Positions 1 to 11,204 of a stretch of DNA of 64,000 bases are shown in pieces (the first letter of the stretch is position 1; each line of letters opens with the position of its first letter). The DNA is from Bettongia penicillata ogilbyi (taxonomy: Eukaryota; Chordata; Mammalia; Diprotodontia; Potoroidae). Position numbers and translations under genes: made by a program. The stretch is from the NCBI GenBank assembly GCA_023548195.1, contig JAJHZJ010000496.1, positions 8,883,644-8,947,643 of the forward strand, written 5' to 3'. The notes below the pieces were generated by a model, which saw only the letters and a list, made by a program, of their open reading frames with translations, did no database searches and was not told the origin of the DNA.

Positions 1-1747
1 TAGAACTGAAAATTTGGAAATTCCTTGTAATTCTTGCAACTTTTAGCCTTAGAGAATTGTCTTAGGCCCTGAGTGCCCAGGGCATATGATGAGAGACTTG
101 TTCCAGGTCACATAGGCCATATGTGTCAATATTTTCAGCTCATCTATGTTCTTCCTAAATGGTGGTATCCAGAATTGACCATACTCCAACTAAGGTCTGA
201 TGAAGGTCAAAGGCACTGGGACAGTTGCTTTCTGCTTCCTACTTGCCACACCGCCGTCCATACATCCTTCTATCACTTTAGCTTTCTTGCCTGACATATC
301 CCAGATTCATGAGTCACCAGACTAATTACACTACCCAACCTACACTCGGGTGCATGTATCTACATGTAATTCTGGTCTTTGATGATACTTCTGCATTCTA
401 TTCAGCAGATCCTGGTGCTGACCAGGGAGGAGGCGGGAGTCACTATTGTCCCTGGATACACAGATGTCCAAAATGTGACTTGGTTCCATGGAATCAGAGT
501 AAGCCTTAACTTTGCTCAATTTGTAAAGACTTGAGGTGTATTTCAGCAGATTATGGATGTCTGTGAAATAGCACGGAGCTCTACAGATGCAGCAAATGGT
601 GCCACAGTTGTTAATGTCTCAAGGATTCTAAATCTCTTTAAGGAGTGTCTGGGTGCTGCTTCATCCTCCTTTCTATTTTTTCCTAGATGTTACAGGAAGG
701 AACTCCAGGTTATTTGAATAATCTGGTGCAGCTATAATGGAGAGCTTGGTGAGCTTGGAGAGAATAGGGAGGTGCCTAGAAATGGAATGACAGGAAAGAA
801 TGAGATATTCCTCCTAAAGTCCTAGACCTGGATCTTCCAGAAAGTGCTGATGCAAACAGTAGACATAACCCTTGAGCCCTGGGGTAGAGGGGAGGTGAAT
901 AGTAATAAGACACCAGGAACATACAGAAAGGGAAAGAAACCACTTGTGAAGTGTAAGTAGAGGTTCTCTCTATGGTGTCTAAGAGATACTTGTGAGGGAA
1001 GTCTGGGATTTAAAAAAGGCATAATGATGATGACGGTGGTGACGATGATGATGATGTTTCTGAGCTATAAAGAGACTGTTTCTGCTCATATAAGTGAGTT
1101 GATAGAAGCACCTGCTCCCTGGGGAAAAGGACCAAACACCATTTATGAGGCTGAGAAGAACAAAGCAACTCTGTAGAACAGGGTATGGGGCCAATAATGA
1201 CATTGCAAGCTGATGGGACCTAAAGAGAGCTTAAGGAGGAACCACGGAAGTGGAAGGAGCAGCGATGGGGGTAGTGGCTTGGGATCATTTCGGGAGGGAG
1301 ACAAAGGACATGATAATTGCTAGAAATCAGTAACACTACGTAGGCATACTATAGAAGGACCCCACTGTGGAGCAGCAAACCTTCTACCAGAGCCCTGCCC
1401 AGTGTTTTATGCCACTGAGGCTGTAAAAGTCTTCAGGAAGCTTTGAATTTTGGTTAGTATTTTTACCATCTGTGGGCTTGGAGGTGAGTGTTACTTGTTT
1501 TCATTAATTTATAAGTAAAGCACTTTCTGTTTGAGCCTTAAGACTCTGGGAACTCTCAAGGGAAGTTGGTTACTCCCCTTAAGGGAGTGTCAGATACTGG
1601 AAGGCCAAGATCATCCAGATAGGGCAAGGAGCCAGAGAAATGAGAAAGAGCCAGAGTGTAACTGGGCCTAGCATGTCAGGAGTATGCCACTAACATAAGG
1701 GTTGCATTGGTTATGATCTTAGGTAATAATACTTAAAATCATACTTC
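1..1747. other. Unassigned stretch, no gene seen
   Basis: I see no recognisable gene or clear repeat family here. Short open frames of 66-74 codons occur on both strands but have no domain-like composition and look fortuitous. Only a short GAT/GAC-rich simple repeat near 1,021 stands out. Confidence 0.5.
1021..1057. repeat. GAT/GAC-rich trinucleotide repeat
   Basis: A short imperfect run of ATG/ACG-type triplets (GATGATGACGGTGGTGACGA and onward). On the minus strand it gives a His-rich peptide, which is a repeat artefact. Confidence 0.7.
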
Positions 1748-1930
1748 TGGAGCAGCTAAGTGGTGCAGGGGATAGAGAACTAGCCCTAGAGTCAGGAGCA
1801 CCTGAGTTTAAATCCAGTCTCAGAAACTTACACTTACTAGCTGCATGACCCTGTGCAAGTCACTTAACCCCAATTGCCTCTCAAAAACACACAAACCAAC
1901 AAAAAACCCCAAACCCCAAACCAACCCATT
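1748..1930 (+). mobile_element. Marsupial WSINE/WALLSI-like CORE-SINE
   Basis: The head reads GCAGCTAAGTGGTGCAGGGG, then the tRNA-like GAGTTTAAATCCAG box B area, then the core TGACCCTGTGCAAGTCACTT and an A/C-rich tail (AAAAACACACAAACC). This is the marsupial tRNA-derived SINE layout, in sense orientation and nearly full length. The internal boxes resemble a pol III promoter, but this is not a tRNA gene. Confidence 0.8.
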
Positions 1931-2052
1931 CTTATGCCACTCAAGGATCAAGTTTCTTCCTTTATAGACTCAGTATAAGCCACTGGGGTTTCAGAACTGG
2001 ATTAATAATCAGACTCAAAGAGTATTCATTAATGACTTCCAGTTAGAAAGGA

Positions 2053-2978
2053 AGTCTTCAGTGGCATGGTCCCAGAAACCTGTGTTTGTCCTTGTGTTAT
2101 TTCACATTTTTGTCATTGAGTTGGATAAAGTCATAGCATATGAAATTAGCAGATGACACAGATATGGAAGGAAGAGCTAAAATATTGACAGTCAGTCTAA
2201 AAGAACCTTGGCAGGCTAGAGTACGTGCTAAATCTAATAAGATGAAATCCAATAGAAAGAGATGTAAAGTCTTAGATTTAGGTTCAACAAATTAGCTTCA
2301 AAAGTACAATGGGAGGGAAAAGTGATTAGATAGAATTGCCTATCTAATGCTGGGGGTTCTTGTGGATTGCACCCCAAAATGAGTAAATGGTAGGATATGA
2401 TTGACAAGAAAAGCTAATGCGATCTTGGGATGCATTAAGAGATGTGAACTTTCTAGGCATAAAGAAGCGATCTTCCTTTCTCCTACCTTGGACAGATCAC
2501 ATCTAGAATATTCTGTTCACTTGCAGGCACCATATTTTAGAATGGAGATGGATCAGATGGTGAAAACTATTAAGTGTGTGGGACATGAAAACTGGTTAAA
2601 AGAAGAAGGGATGTTTGGTCTAAACAAGAGAAGGCTGAAGGATGGTAGGGATTTGGGAAGAACCATGACCATTTCCCTCAGTGTTGAAGAAGTATGAATC
2701 TTTTTCTGTTTGTACCCAGGAAATAAAAGTAAGAGTAATGAGTAGAAGCTACAAAGAGACAAATTTAGGTTTAATGTTGGGAAAATCTCCCAACATTTGG
2801 GGCTTTTTTCTTCAATTTTATTGAATTTAGTCCAAAAGTAGAATGGGCTGCCTAAAAGGAGAGTGTATTCCCCCTCAGTGGAGGTTTTGAAGGAGAAGTC
2901 TTAGGGATACTTGTCCAGTATGTTGTCGGGGCAATTCTTCTTGGGGTGTGGGTTGAACTAGATGGGTGGCAGGAAACA
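2053..2978 (+). mobile_element. L3/CR1-type LINE, 3' part of reverse transcriptase region
   Basis: The segment follows the ancient L3/CR1 order. A GGATAAAGT stretch leads into a codon series reading L-A-D-D-T at 2,146-2,160, the reverse transcriptase catalytic box. It is followed by AAAGCTAATGCGATCTTGGG (the conserved KANA(I)LG(C)IK block), and by a block translating as RRLKDGRDLG near 2,630, equivalent to the KRRLRGDLI motif. The frame has many stops, so it is an inactive fossil. Its end is split from the terminal bases at 3,316-3,355 by a MIR-like SINE. Confidence 0.75.
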
Positions 2979-3240
2979 AGTCTTTAGTGTGCACCTATTA
3001 TGTATCAGGTACTATGCAAAGCACTTAACAAATACGTCATTTTGTCTTCTCAACAATCCTGGAAGGTAGATGCTATTATTATCATCATTTTACAGTTGAG
3101 TAAACTGAGGCAGAGCAAGTTGAAGTGACTTGTTCATGGTCACACAAATAGTATGTGTTTGAGGCTAGATCTGGACTCAGGTCTTCCTGACTCTAGACCC
3201 TTACCCTCTAAACCCTGTGCCACCTACCTGCCTTTAAGCA
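2979..3240 (+). mobile_element. MIR-type CORE-SINE
   Basis: Typical MIR order: CACCTATTATGTATCAGGTACTATG-like start, an ATTATTATCATCATTTTACA middle, AAACTGAGGCAGAGC, a GTCACACAAATAGT core, then a GGTCTTCCTGACTCTAGA end. It sits inside the 3' end of the L3/CR1 copy. Confidence 0.75.
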
Positions 3241-3357
3241 GAAGAGATATGAAGAGGGGGGAACCTGTGGAAGATATTAATAGGAGCCAGTGGTAAGGAA
3301 GCAGTGAGTACCAGTGGGGTCCTTTCCAACCCTGAGATTCTGCGATCCTTTGATCCT
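3241..3357 (+). mobile_element. Terminal part of the same L3/CR1 copy
   Basis: GGGGTCCTTTCCAACCCTGA at 3,315-3,334 and the GATTCTGCGATCCTTTGA that follows match the usual L3/CR1 3' terminus (GTCCCTTCCAACTCTGAGATTCTGTGATTC in general form). This resumes the LINE after the MIR insertion. Confidence 0.65.
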
Positions 3358-4171
3358 GTCTCCTACACCCAAGTGCATCCTCACTCTTGTAAGCAGACAT
3401 ATTTCCTCACCCTCAGATCACCCAATTCATGGTCACACTACCTACCCTCTCACTCTCTGACTCATGCTGCTCACCTCTACAGCCACTCAGTCATTCCAAT
3501 TACAACCTCTTCCTCTCCACCCATACTCCTTTCTTGACCTATTCACTACCCCACTCTCACCACCCTCAGTCAACAAACATCTGGGAACTCAGTCTCCTTC
3601 CACAGCCATGTCCAACCCAATCACCAGGCTCAAAGGAACGTGGACATGACCAAAATAACCCAGGAAAAAGAGGTGTTGGACACTGCATACCTAAAACTAA
3701 AGACTTACAGACTGACTGTTAATTGACTGACCCCTACTGACTTCCCTGTTTCGCTATGGCATCCTTGGCTCATGGCCTGAAACTTGCAGTTCTGATATTC
3801 ATCAAGTTCAGTCTTGAAGGCTTCTCAGTAATAACTCTAGAGAGTGCTCCTCTAGTCAAGGTATCCCTGGGAATATCAGAATTAGAGTGTTAGGACTTTT
3901 TAAGGGCCTTGAGCTCCCATGTAACCTGTCAGGCTAACAAAATTATCCAAAAAAGCCAATTTTTATTTCCCCCCCAAATTAAAAATAACAGTCAAGACAA
4001 TTTCCCTTAGCTTTTCTAAGTTTCAGACTTAGAGTATTACCCAAGGTGCCCATCCAAGGGGAAAGGATTCCAGTTTGCTAGAGCCTCAAGTTACCTCCTT
4101 CTCTGATTGTACTTTACTCATTTAGTCTTCTTGCCTTATGCCTTAAAAACCAAGGCGTCATGGCAGACCAT
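3358..4171. other. Unassigned, pyrimidine-rich then mixed
   Basis: 3,370-3,640 is C/T-rich and reads like degraded L2 sense sequence, but I could not fix it to a family. 3,640-4,171 shows nothing recognisable. Confidence 0.35.
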
Positions 4172-4335
4172 GCATCATAGCCAGAGACAGAAGAACTGGA
4201 TTTAAACTCTGCCCTTATATATTTTTTAACTGAGTGATCCCTTTTCTCAACTGTGAAATGAGAGGATTGTACTCTATGGCTCCCATGATCCTTTCTACTT
4301 CTGAATCAATTATCTTATGATTCTATGGCTGGGGA
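4172..4335 (+). mobile_element. Degraded MIR-like SINE
   Basis: An ACTGGATTTAAACTCTGCCC box B-like start, a CTCAACTGTGAAATGAGAGG element and a GATTGTACTCTATGGCTCCC end follow the usual MIR/THER order. No clear ends. Confidence 0.45.
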
Positions 4336-4412
4336 ATCTCCTGAAGGGGAAATAAACTTGAAGTCACTAGAATTAACAAAGTTCTTTTTTGCAGGTTCTA
4401 CCTTCTCTAGTG

Positions 4413-4463
<51 letters not shown>

Positions 4464-4610
4464 AAGGCACACAAACATACATATACATATGCATATACAA
4501 CAAACACATAAACATATATACAAACACATATATAACATTTACATGTGCATAAATATATAGCTATACACACATACATATATGTACACACACACATATACGT
4601 GAATAATCTG
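4413..4610. repeat. (AT)n microsatellite with ACAT-rich flank
   Basis: About 20 uninterrupted AT units at 4,420-4,460, followed by ACATAT/CACACA-rich sequence to about 4,600. The overlapping frames on both strands (Ile/Tyr runs) are artefacts of the repeat. Confidence 0.95.
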
Positions 4611-5639
4611 TGCAACTCATAATGTCACCAAAGGGATGATGGGACCTGCTGATTTCCAGCTGGGCTGACCCTTCTTTCTTTGTCTCCTATCTAGTCCATA
4701 TTCCCATCTGACCTCAGTTCTTCCTTTCCTGGGGTGCCTCACATTTCAGGGAAGGGCCCATACATCCACGTGCAGGACTGTCCCTTCAAGTGTATTCAGT
4801 CTGTGCTTGGCATAGCTCTTCTACATTTTCCCACCTGACTTCTGTCTTTCTTTCTCTACGTTAGTGTGTATCACCTTACAAAGACCAAAGTCCTCTGGCA
4901 CTGCTCAGTTGTGTGAACTAACTGAGGGCCAAGACAAGGGCCACATCAAGAGTAGGAGAGAAGGATTCAGAACCCAGAGTCCACACCTTGTCTAGGACAC
5001 ATGGGAGGGGCGAGCAGGCTTAATTAAGTCCTTCTTCGGGGAGTGATGCTAAGGGTGGGGCCACTCCTGAGCATGCCCACTATAGCTGTCCAACAAAGCC
5101 TGAGTCAATGTGGGAGAGATGGAGCAGTGGATGGTAGAGAATAGGCCACATGGGCTAGGCATTTCAACCTGAATGGGGAGCCTTGTTCAGGGGGGTTGGG
5201 TGGGAAATCTTAAGTCTTGTTCTACTTGTAGTTGCATAGAGCTAGCCCCACCCTTTGCAAATGCTGCATAGCATCTTGTCAGAAAGAGATTCTAATCCAG
5301 AGAAATTGATGATTTCCCTTAAGACACATTTTTTTTTTAAAAAGGATTCATTCCTGTTTAAAGTCTTGCTAAATTAAAGTATTGCTAAATGCCATTGCCA
5401 CACCTGCTTTCACTACTTAGAGATTCCAAAGCTTGTCATTATGTCATGTTAGTATAGAAAAGTACATATCTTAGGGCTCACCTCATAGTTCCTGAGGATA
5501 ACATGCTCTTCCAGTGAGCGAGAGGTTTTATTTATTTTTTCAAGTAATCTTTTATTAATAGGCACCTGCTTGGTTAGTGATCATGTTGTGGTTTTACTCT
5601 GGGGGATGAGAGTGGGTGAAGAGCTGGTTGTACAGCCTC
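4611..5639. other. Unassigned stretch
   Basis: No gene, SINE or LINE signature recognised. Moderately GC-rich around 4,960-5,110. A short T9/A-rich tract lies at 5,330-5,343. Confidence 0.4.
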
Positions 5640-5905
5640 CCAAATGTTCTATTTGGTATTTAAAGTACTTCACAATAGGTTCTAGTTTACTTCTCTGGGC
5701 TTATATGCCCTCCATGGTCTAACTAGTCTGATCTCCTTGGGATTCTTGTATATGATGCTCCATCTCCTGATTCCATACCTTTCCGTATGCCTAAGTACCC
5801 CTAGTTTTCTTTAAGGTTCAGCTAAATTATCATCTCCCACCCTTAGAGCCTGTCTCCTCTCCCCTCCAGTAGTCAATATCCCGTGAAATTACTTTGGATA
5901 TTTTT
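5640..5905 (+). mobile_element. L2 LINE 3' fragment, sense
   Basis: TTTAAGGTTCAGCTAAATTA followed by CTCCCACCC and a CCTGTCTCCTC run matches the L2 region just before its 3'UTR. Degraded, with no open frame. Confidence 0.55.
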
Positions 5906-5934
5906 ATTTACTTATCTGTCTGTTAGCCAGTCAG

Positions 5935-6417
5935 TCAAAAAACATTCATTAAGCACCTACTATGTGCCAAGCACTATGTTTTTTGGGGATACAAAAAGAG
6001 ACAAAAGACAGTCCCCACCCTTAATGAGCTCATTATCTAATGGGTGAGACAAAAAGCAAACAAATGTATAACCAAGCTATATATGGGATAAATAGGAAGT
6101 AATTAAGAGGGAAAACGCTAGAATTAAGAGGGGTTGGGAAAGGCTTCCTGTGAAGGTGGGATTTTAGCTGGGACTTAAACCATGGAAGCCACAAGGCAGA
6201 GAAGAAGAAAGAGAACATTCCAGGTATGAGAGATAGCCAGGAAAATGTCTGAAGCTGAGAGATGGAGTGTCTTGTTCTTGGAATAGCTGGAAGGCCAATA
6301 TTCCAGGATTGAAGAGTATGTGTTAGAGGATCAGGTGTAAGAAGAATGAAAAGGGAGAGAAGACTGGGTTAGAGAGGGCTTTGGATGCCAAAGGATTTTG
6401 TATTTGATTTTAGAGGG
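5935..6417 (-). mobile_element. L2 LINE 3' end, antisense
   Basis: ATTAAGCACCTACTATGTGC at 5,948 is the reverse complement of the L2 terminal block. It is followed by the antisense of GGGACTGTCTT (AAAAGACAGTCCCCACCC) and by GAGGGCTTTGGATGCCAAAG, the complement of the CFGIQSL-like 3' ORF2 block. The copy continues after an RTE insertion at 6,418-6,693. Confidence 0.75.
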
Positions 6418-6693
6418 GATAAAGAAGCACAGAGGGAAAGTGTTGACAAATGCTTTCAATGAGGATGAACAAGGCATCAAGGTCAACTACCGTACTGATG
6501 GTAAATTCTTCAATTTGAAAATGCTACAAGCCAAGACCAAAGTGGAGGGAGTGTTGGGGCATGATTTTCTGTTTGCAGATGATTGTGCACTCAGTGCAGC
6601 CTCTGAAGCTGAGATGCAGCAAAGTGTGGATCAATTCTCTGCTGCTTGTGCTAATTTTGACCTAACTTTCAATACCAAGACAACACAGGAGTG
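6418..6693 (+). pseudogene. RTE/BovB-type reverse transcriptase fragment
   Basis: A plus-strand open frame of 98 codons (6,398-6,694) carries an RTE-clade reverse transcriptase core. NYRTDGKFFNLKMLQAKTKV is the block before the active site. FLFADDCALSA holds the catalytic F-A-D-D box at about residues 57-60, and the following QQSVDQFSAAC and FDLTFNTKTTQ are the next conserved blocks. Only about 90 residues of a protein of roughly 1,000 remain, with no endonuclease or C-terminus. It lies in sense orientation inside an antisense L2, so it was inserted into or recombined with that copy. RTE elements mobilise marsupial SINEs whose 3' tails match theirs. The catalytic aspartates are intact, but the fragment cannot be functional alone. 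Confidence 0.8.
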
Positions 6694-7010
6694 ATCACAT
6701 AGGTCAGAAGAAAACCGAAAGACAAATAATGTTCCAAAAACTTAGAGAGAAGAGAATATCAAAGAGGGTGGTCAGCAACGTCAAAGTCTGCAGACAGGTC
6801 AAGGAGAATGAGAATTGAGAAAACTGGCCAATGAATTTGACAACTGAGAGATCATTAGCAACTTTGCAGAGAACAGTTTCAGTGGAATGATAAGGTCAGG
6901 AGCCATTCTATAAGGGGTTAAGAAAAGAGTGAGAGGAGATAAAGAGAATGCACCTGTTGTAGACAGCCTTTTCAAGGTGTAGTCATGAAGGGGCAGGAGA
7001 GATGTTGGAT
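6694..7010 (-). mobile_element. L2 LINE, antisense continuation
   Basis: GTCAAGGAGAATGAGAATTG, AGAGATCATTAGCAACTTTG and GGAATGATAAGGTCAGGAGC are reverse complements of consecutive L2 ORF2 blocks. This resumes the copy interrupted by the RTE fragment. Confidence 0.7.
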
Positions 7011-7029
7011 GGTCATACTGGTTCCCACT

Positions 7030-7140
7030 TCTAGGATGAAAGCTTATTGGGAGAAGAGACTGGTTCAGGTTTTTGTCTTTGTCTCTTCAGTGAATGACTG
7101 AAGGCATTTTATCAATACTCAGTGAATGAATGAATGAGTC
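7030..7140 (+). mobile_element. L2 3' terminal fragment, sense
   Basis: AAAGCTTATTGGGAGAAGAG then TTTTTGTCTTTGTCTCTTCA and a GAATGAATGAATGA end follow the L2 3' terminal order with its short repeated tail. Confidence 0.5.
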
Positions 7141-7184
7141 ATTTTCTGTCCCAATTAGTTAGCTTCATTCATCTAATCGTAGAC

Positions 7185-7400
7185 TACAGGATTTGAGGAT
7201 TTGTAGGAGCATTGACTTAGAGTAGGAAGGAGCCTCAGAGGTTCTTGAATCCAACTCCCTTATTTTACAGGTGAAGAAACTGATGCCTGAAGAGGTTGGG
7301 TGACTTGCTCAAAGTCACTTAAATGGTAGGTGCTAAATTCAAACCCAAGTCCTCTGACTCTAGCCCCAAGGTTCTTTCCAGTGGATCACAGTGCATCCCA
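7185..7400 (+). mobile_element. MIR-related SINE
   Basis: AAGGAGCCTCAGAGGTTCTT, CCAACTCCCTTATTTTACAG, GTGAAGAAACTGATGCCTGA and TGACTTGCTCAAAGTCACTT follow the MIR-like series and end in GTCCTCTGACTCTAGCCCC. Confidence 0.6.
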
Positions 7401-7589
7401 ATTATTCATAACTTGGGAGGATTTTCAAATTACCTTTTTTAATATTCCAACTAGAGAATAAATCTTGGAGATTTCTTTTTGAAAATTACATAAGGTGTGG
7501 GCAAAGCATACTCAGTTGATCTTCTGTCAGTTTGGTTGAATTATGGTGTTGAGCTCTCTATAGTGTTAACTGATGATTTTCCATATTGA

Positions 7590-7740
7590 ATGAATTAATG
7601 ACAAAAGCCTTTTATTAATCATTTATTATATGCCAAATATTGTGCTAAGTACCCAGGATACAAATAGGAAATGGAGACAGTCCCCTCTTTTACAGAGTTC
7701 TGATTGGGGAGGAAACACACATAATTAATAATGAATTAAT
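7590..7740 (-). mobile_element. L2 3' end, antisense
   Basis: TTTATTATATGCCAAATATT, GTGCTAAGTACCCAGGATAC and ACAGTCCCCTCTTTTACAGA are the reverse complement of the L2 terminal blocks. Confidence 0.6.
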
Positions 7741-8125
7741 GGTGAGCTTTATCACTCTGGAAGATCACTCCATCCTCCTCCCACTGGAAGATTCCTCTGT
7801 TCTGTAGTCTATCCCCTTAATTAGTCAATTCTTTTTGGAACCTCTATTTTATATAAGTTGCCCATGCCAATCATGCCCTCTCCTTCATTCCCCTCTGGGC
7901 TCTACTCCTGGCACTTCAGATTTCTTTCTCTACTTTTTGTGGGCACCTTCTCTCCCCTCCCCTCCTTTTCATCTTCCCTTTATATGATGTCTTCACCTAT
8001 TATAATTACAATATAACTATATTATAATTAAGGGCAGGGATTGACATTCTCTCTGCTTGCATTTATATTCCTCGTACGTAGCAGAGAGCCCAATACATGG
8101 TAATGCTTGACTTGACTACTGAAGA
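7741..8125 (+). mobile_element. L2 3' region, sense
   Basis: AAGGGCAGGGATTGACATTC at 8,030 and GTAGCAGAGAGCCCAATACA are L2 terminal blocks. The upstream C/T-rich part fits the preceding L2 3' region. It lies head to head with the antisense L2 at 7,590-7,740. Confidence 0.5.
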
Positions 8126-8279
8126 GCACCAAAGGTCAGACAGAAGGGGTCAGTTAGAAGCAAAGTTGACATGAAATTTGAAGTAGTGATACTTTGAGTA
8201 CAGTCATTAAATACTTAATATTAACATTATTTTTATAGGACACATGATTCTAAAAAAGATAAAGCTAATGTAATCACAA

Positions 8280-8860
8280 ACCCAGAGTATCAGAACATCT
8301 CCAGGTTGGAAGAGGTATTAGAAGCCATTTAGTCTAGGCTAATGGTAATAATGACTGACAACTTTACTCCTAATTGATCATCCAGTCTCCATTTCAAGAC
8401 TTTGAGGGAGGCGCACATACTATCTTCCAAGTCAGGTTATTCCCTTTCTGGGTAGTGCTGAGTATGAGACATTTTTCCTTGTACTGATTTCACTAGATCT
8501 GTGTCTCTCCAGTTTCCATGTGTTGATCTTAGTTCGCTCCTCTGAGACCTACTAGAACAAATCTACTCCATCTTCCCCATCGCAGGTCTTCAAGGAAGCT
8601 CTCTTATCCCCATTAAGTCTTCTCTTTTCCGGTCAAGATATCCTTATTTTTTTCAACTGATCCTTGAATGACATGCCATCCTGGTCACCCTCTTATGCAT
8701 ATGCTCCACTTTGCCAATGTCTTCCCTCAGTTGTGGAATTGAGAACTGATCATAGTTCTCCAGATCAAGTTATGCAATCATCACTTGACAGATATAATCT
8801 TCTCATTTGGGCACTCAACGGTAGGACTAGACTCTCTTGTCTTATATCATAGTATAACAC
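8280..8860 (-). mobile_element. L3/CR1 LINE fragment, antisense
   Basis: The series AGAACATCTCCAGGTTGGAA, CATCCAGTCTCCATTTCAAG, CTTCTCTTTTCCGGTCAAGA, CTGATCCTTGAATGACATGC and CATCCTGGTCACCCTCTTAT reads as the reverse complement of the L3/CR1 3' ORF2 order. No open frame remains. Confidence 0.7.
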
Positions 8861-9020
8861 AATTTAAGACAATTCACTTCTCAGCCTCAGTTACCTCATT
8901 TACAAAATGGGTATATTAATAGCACTTACCTCAATGGATTGTTGTGAAGATAAAATGAAATCATGTATGGAAAGCCCTTGGAATATCTTAAAGCACTATG
9001 TAAATACATTTTTTTCTCAT
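8861..9020 (+). mobile_element. MIR/THER-like SINE end
   Basis: CCTCAGTTACCTCATTTACA, AAATGGGTATATTAATAGCA, GGATTGTTGTGAAGATAAAA and AAGCACTATGTAAATAC are the 3' half of the MIR/THER1 order. Confidence 0.6.
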
Positions 9021-10345
9021 TTTCCTCATCTTTTTATTTAGTGAGATTCAGATAAAAACAATCCAGGGACACGACTATAGCCTATTAAGATTTCTTTATT
9101 TGTAGTGTTCTGTGTACTGTTTGCACAGGTAAATAAAATAACTGGTTTTTTGTGGTTGAATAAAAGTATTACTTTGTAAGTTATCTCTTATATTTTACAG
9201 TGTAGAGATGTAAGATCTTATGAAGGACGAACACACACGCACACAATGTTAGATCTTATACTCTACCATTGTAGATTCACTACAGTAAAAACATCCTTGA
9301 TACAACTCTAAGACTGGACAATATATAATTTAGGTTTCCCCTGCTTGCTCTGTGTCATTTGAAAGCTTTTGTTCCATAGAGCTCAGAGAAGCTGATTATT
9401 TGGGATGGTAACATCTATTAAAAATGTTGTTCTTAAGGTAATTGATGTTATGTCCAGGTAGTTTTGGGAAACAATTTGGTCTGGGATATTGGTCTGGCTC
9501 TAGCACAATTTATTGAGTGAATTGTCCGGGAGATTTTGAGATCTTTGTTTGTATCCTGGGAATTTGTTGCTAGTCTATTCATGAAAGATAGGGAATCACT
9601 GATGTGTTCATTTTGGTTATCAAGCCATGTCTTGTTAGGTATTCAGCAGGCACTAAAATTTTATAACCTGCAGTGATGGGTTGCACAGTTTTCACTATTT
9701 CCTTGAATTATCTACACTCCTCACTAGGTCTGGGCTACTAAATCATAATTTCTCTATAAATTCTGGTGGCAGTAACCTGGTCCCTGCCACATAAATCCTC
9801 CTTTTCCATGAACAAATCCACGACTTCCCTTCTTTGTTCAACACTTCTTTGTTGACATATTAGCTGAGTTTATACAGATAGTAGCCATGGAGAACCTTTT
9901 GAGTATCCACTTGGTTCTTAGTCTTGTCTTGGACTCCATTATGAGGCATCATTTTTAGTTATATTCAATAAATCCAGTGGCCTGTACCTGCTATCAACAT
10001 TTGCTATTGCTTGGCAAAGTAATATCTGCTTATTTCAAAACTATTTATGTTTATCCTGTTTTCAATGAATTTTATCCAATGTCTTTCTCTTCTATGGTAT
10101 AGAAATGTAGATTTTTCAATAGTTGACTTAGAATGATGGGTCTTCTATCTTGTTAATATTGCACTTTTAAAAAATTAAGATGCTCTCCTAACAATAACAT
10201 GATAATACCAAAAATAATGCTAATGATAATAATGATACTACCACTATTTTCCATTTTTATTTGATTTTAAAACAATTGGAAACATTGCATATTTCTTTAG
10301 ACTGTCATGTAAATGAGAATGGTAAAACCTCCCACTCAACCCAGC
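9021..10345. other. Unassigned 1.3-kb stretch
   Basis: No recognised gene or repeat. AT-rich with many stops in all frames. 9,450-10,000 has even composition and could be a very old LINE or unique sequence. I cannot say which. Confidence 0.35.
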
Positions 10346-10349
10346 TATT

Positions 10350-10515
10350 CAGTATACTTTATTAGTCACTTAACCTGTTTGACTCAGTTTCCTCATCTGT
10401 AAAATGAACTGGAGAAGGAAATGACAAACTACTCCAGTATCTTGGCCAAGGAAACCCTAAATAGAATCACAGAGAGTCAGACATGATTGAAGTAACCGAA
10501 CAACTGCAACAAATT
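10350..10515 (+). mobile_element. MAR1-like SINE, 3' part
   Basis: CCTCATCTGTAAAATGAACT, GGAGAAGGAAATGACAAACT, ACTCCAGTATCTTGGCCAAG and GTCAGACATGATTGAAGTAA, with a CAACTGCAACAAA tail, are the marsupial MAR1 3' half. That half resembles the RTE/BovB 3' end. The tRNA-like head is missing. Confidence 0.75.
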
Positions 10516-11204
10516 GAATCTAACTGCTATGTTTGATGGATCCGTTTGTAGTTAGGATGTGGTTTTTTGCGGGGTCTGATGGGGCTGTTATGAGTTCGGT
10601 AATATTTCTCCATTGCCCCAAGGTAGTCTAAGTCTACCAGGCATGTGCAAAGGGGATAAAAATCTCAGCAACTACCCTGGGATTTAGGAAGGAAGGTGGA
10701 GATCATAATATGCACTTAGACAAGTTTTATAGGATGAACTTTTAAGAATAACAGATCATTGAGGGATGAAAATGGATGCTTTACCACCACTGGTCACTTT
10801 CCCAAGCTTCTCTTCTGTGGTTATTAGGACCATTGAAAGTTCCACTGGCAAATAAGAAGATGAGGAATTACACTTTACCAGATGTCCTTGGCATGTTATC
10901 TAGGACAGGATGAAAAAACTTAAATGAAAATGTCTCAAGGTGGTAAAGTAGGTCCATATTATTTGTTGCCAGGAACATTCCTACATGTTGGAAAGACCCT
11001 CTCAGCAAATGGCCACTCCAGTGGGCTCATGCTGAATGTCTCCTTCTTGTTTACTAAAGTTCTATTTCCATCTGATAAGAGAGTGTTGAAAAATTAAAGC
11101 TGCATCAGACAAGTCTAGGGTCTGTCACTGGGTAACGAAGAGCATGCATTGAATTTTACCAGAAGTTTCTTAAGACTGAGTGAAGTGACAAAGTTTTCTT
11201 ATGG
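10516..11204. other. Unassigned stretch
   Basis: No recognised gene or repeat family. Composition is ordinary for the window. Confidence 0.35.

Noticed and set aside
73..509. Short plus frames at the window start
   Set aside because: No motif, no plausible start context, and composition like neighbouring non-coding DNA.
1770..1900. tRNA-like box A/B in the SINE
   Set aside because: The tRNA-derived head belongs to a SINE. There is no clover-leaf with intact anticodon, so it is not a tRNA gene. The same holds at 22,830 and 40,509.
4315..4615. Open frames on both strands over 4.3-4.6 kb
   Set aside because: They are made of Ile/Tyr/His repeats from the (AT)n and ACAT tracts.
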